Of a stretch of 32,851 nt of DNA, positions 32,381-32,851 are shown in pieces (position 1 is the stretch's first letter; each line of letters starts with the position of its first letter). The stretch lies in contig SAIW01000026.1 in assembly GCA_004028795.1 (NCBI GenBank), positions 1-32,851 of the forward strand, in the 5' to 3' direction. The notes under the pieces are model-generated. The model was not told the DNA's origin. It made no database searches and saw only the letters and a list, made by a program, of their open reading frames with translations. Origin of the DNA: Chitinophagaceae bacterium. GTDB lineage: Bacteria; Bacteroidota; Bacteroidia; Chitinophagales; Chitinophagaceae. The translations under genes were made by a program, and so were the position numbers.

Positions 32381-32851
32381 TTAATTAGTTGTTTTCAATT
32401 TTCGTTTTAGTAAAATAACCCTGAATTTGATACTATCATAAATTAAACCTGTAACTAATGCAATGGCTGCAAACAGTAGAGCATGCAATGTAAAGGCTGC
32501 ATATAAAATTCCGCCGATAATACCTCCGATAAAAAAGAAACTGATGATGGTTAAACGCAGTTTGATGGAGGCAACTAATTTATTTTTCTGTTCTTTCTTT
32601 CTGTAAAAAAACAATTGCGACAGTTCTATTCCTAAGTCGGTAAAAAGCCCTGTTAAATGTGTTGTTCTTACGCTTGCATTGGATATGGTGGTAACCAATG
32701 AATTTTGTAAACCCATTGCAAAGAGTAAACTGAAAGCAATAACATCAGGGCTTTTATGTATTAAGCCATTGCCCCAACAACCGATAATAAATAAGAGCAA
32801 ACATTCTGTTGAAGCAGGAATGAAATAAATATAATGATCGTTTTTGCGTGA
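32381..32851 (-). CDS. DUF1275 (YoaK-like) membrane protein, C-terminal part
   Basis: The window edge cuts this gene: the frame is open from the stop at 32381 to base 32851 with no start needed (the first readable residues are SRKNDHYIYFIPASTECLL). About 156 residues are visible, against roughly 220-240 in the family. The signature is clear: FAMGLQNSLVTTISNASVRTTHLTGLFTDLGIEL, followed by a Lys-rich loop and two helices (LTIISFFFIGGIIGGILYAAF, LLFAAIALVTGLIYDSI) and a basic tail. It is an inner-membrane protein of unknown function. A TTG at 32800 lies inside the gene and is not the start. Confidence 0.88.
   Translation of the reverse strand, partial: SRKNDHYIYFIPASTECLLLFIIGCWGNGLIHKSPDVIAFSLLFAMGLQNSLVTTISNASVRTTHLTGLFTDLGIELSQLFFYRKKEQKNKLVASIKLRLTIISFFFIGGIIGGILYAAFTLHALLFAAIALVTGLIYDSIKFRVILLKRKLKTTN

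Overview
The window looks like a chromosomal segment from a Bacteroidota bacterium, most likely Chitinophagaceae or a close relative. I infer this from an A+T-rich sequence, a fused SecD-SecF protein, a NusB of about 310 residues in a nusB / DUF1573 / yajC cluster, many lipoproteins, PKD and DUF4397 surface proteins, a BBP2-type barrel, and repeated TAnnTTTG promoter elements in place of the E. coli type. No rRNA, tRNA, CRISPR array, transposase or prophage gene was seen. The taxonomic call rests on gene content only.

Layout. 1-700 (minus): start of a TolC-like efflux protein preceded by a small exported protein. 835-4838 (minus): a beta-barrel porin, then a tight acyl carrier protein / exported protein / NtrC-type regulator unit. 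4839-5487: gene-free, with two related inverted repeats and a terminator. 5488-9023 (minus): secDF and a small membrane protein. 9116-9802 (plus): a YhhN-like membrane protein facing groES-groEL (9931-11971, minus) across a perfect palindromic terminator. 12215-13224 (plus): a membrane-anchored protein with an HMA-like pattern, followed by a lipoprotein that looks like a truncated haemoglobin. 13350-17213 (plus): nusB, a DUF1573 lipoprotein, yajC, a terminator, then coaE and a Bcr/CflA-type exporter. 17339-18084 (plus): an ABM-domain protein and a Nudix hydrolase, converging on an RlmK-like methyltransferase (18068-19084, minus).

19195-20460 (plus) is a lone HEPN-domain protein, the best candidate for a defence or RNase-toxin gene. 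It is very A+T-rich, and its 3' end meets the surviving first ~42 codons of a membrane-protein gene on the other strand, so it appears to have replaced the rest of that gene. 20612-23265 (minus): a papain-like lipoprotein and a tyrosinase/polyphenol-oxidase lipoprotein. 23427-24623 (minus): aspartate-type aminotransferase. 24728-29735 (minus): a surface cluster of a class-A-beta-lactamase-like serine hydrolase, a four-PKD lipoprotein and three DUF4397-type lipoproteins. 29913-31337 (plus): L-serine dehydratase. 31374-31946 (minus): family-4-like uracil-DNA glycosylase. 31947-32380: gene-free, with hairpin repeats. 32381-32851 (minus): part of a DUF1275 membrane protein that runs off the window.

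Several functions connect. SecDF and YajC are accessory parts of the Sec export machinery, which the many lipoproteins here need. GroES-GroEL, NusB, CoaE and RlmK are housekeeping. The PKD and DUF4397 proteins look like one surface assembly, because a PKD protein and a DUF4397 protein share the same lipid-anchor and Gly/Ser stalk module. At several genes the TAnnTTTG element ends only 4-5 bases before the start codon, which predicts leaderless mRNAs.
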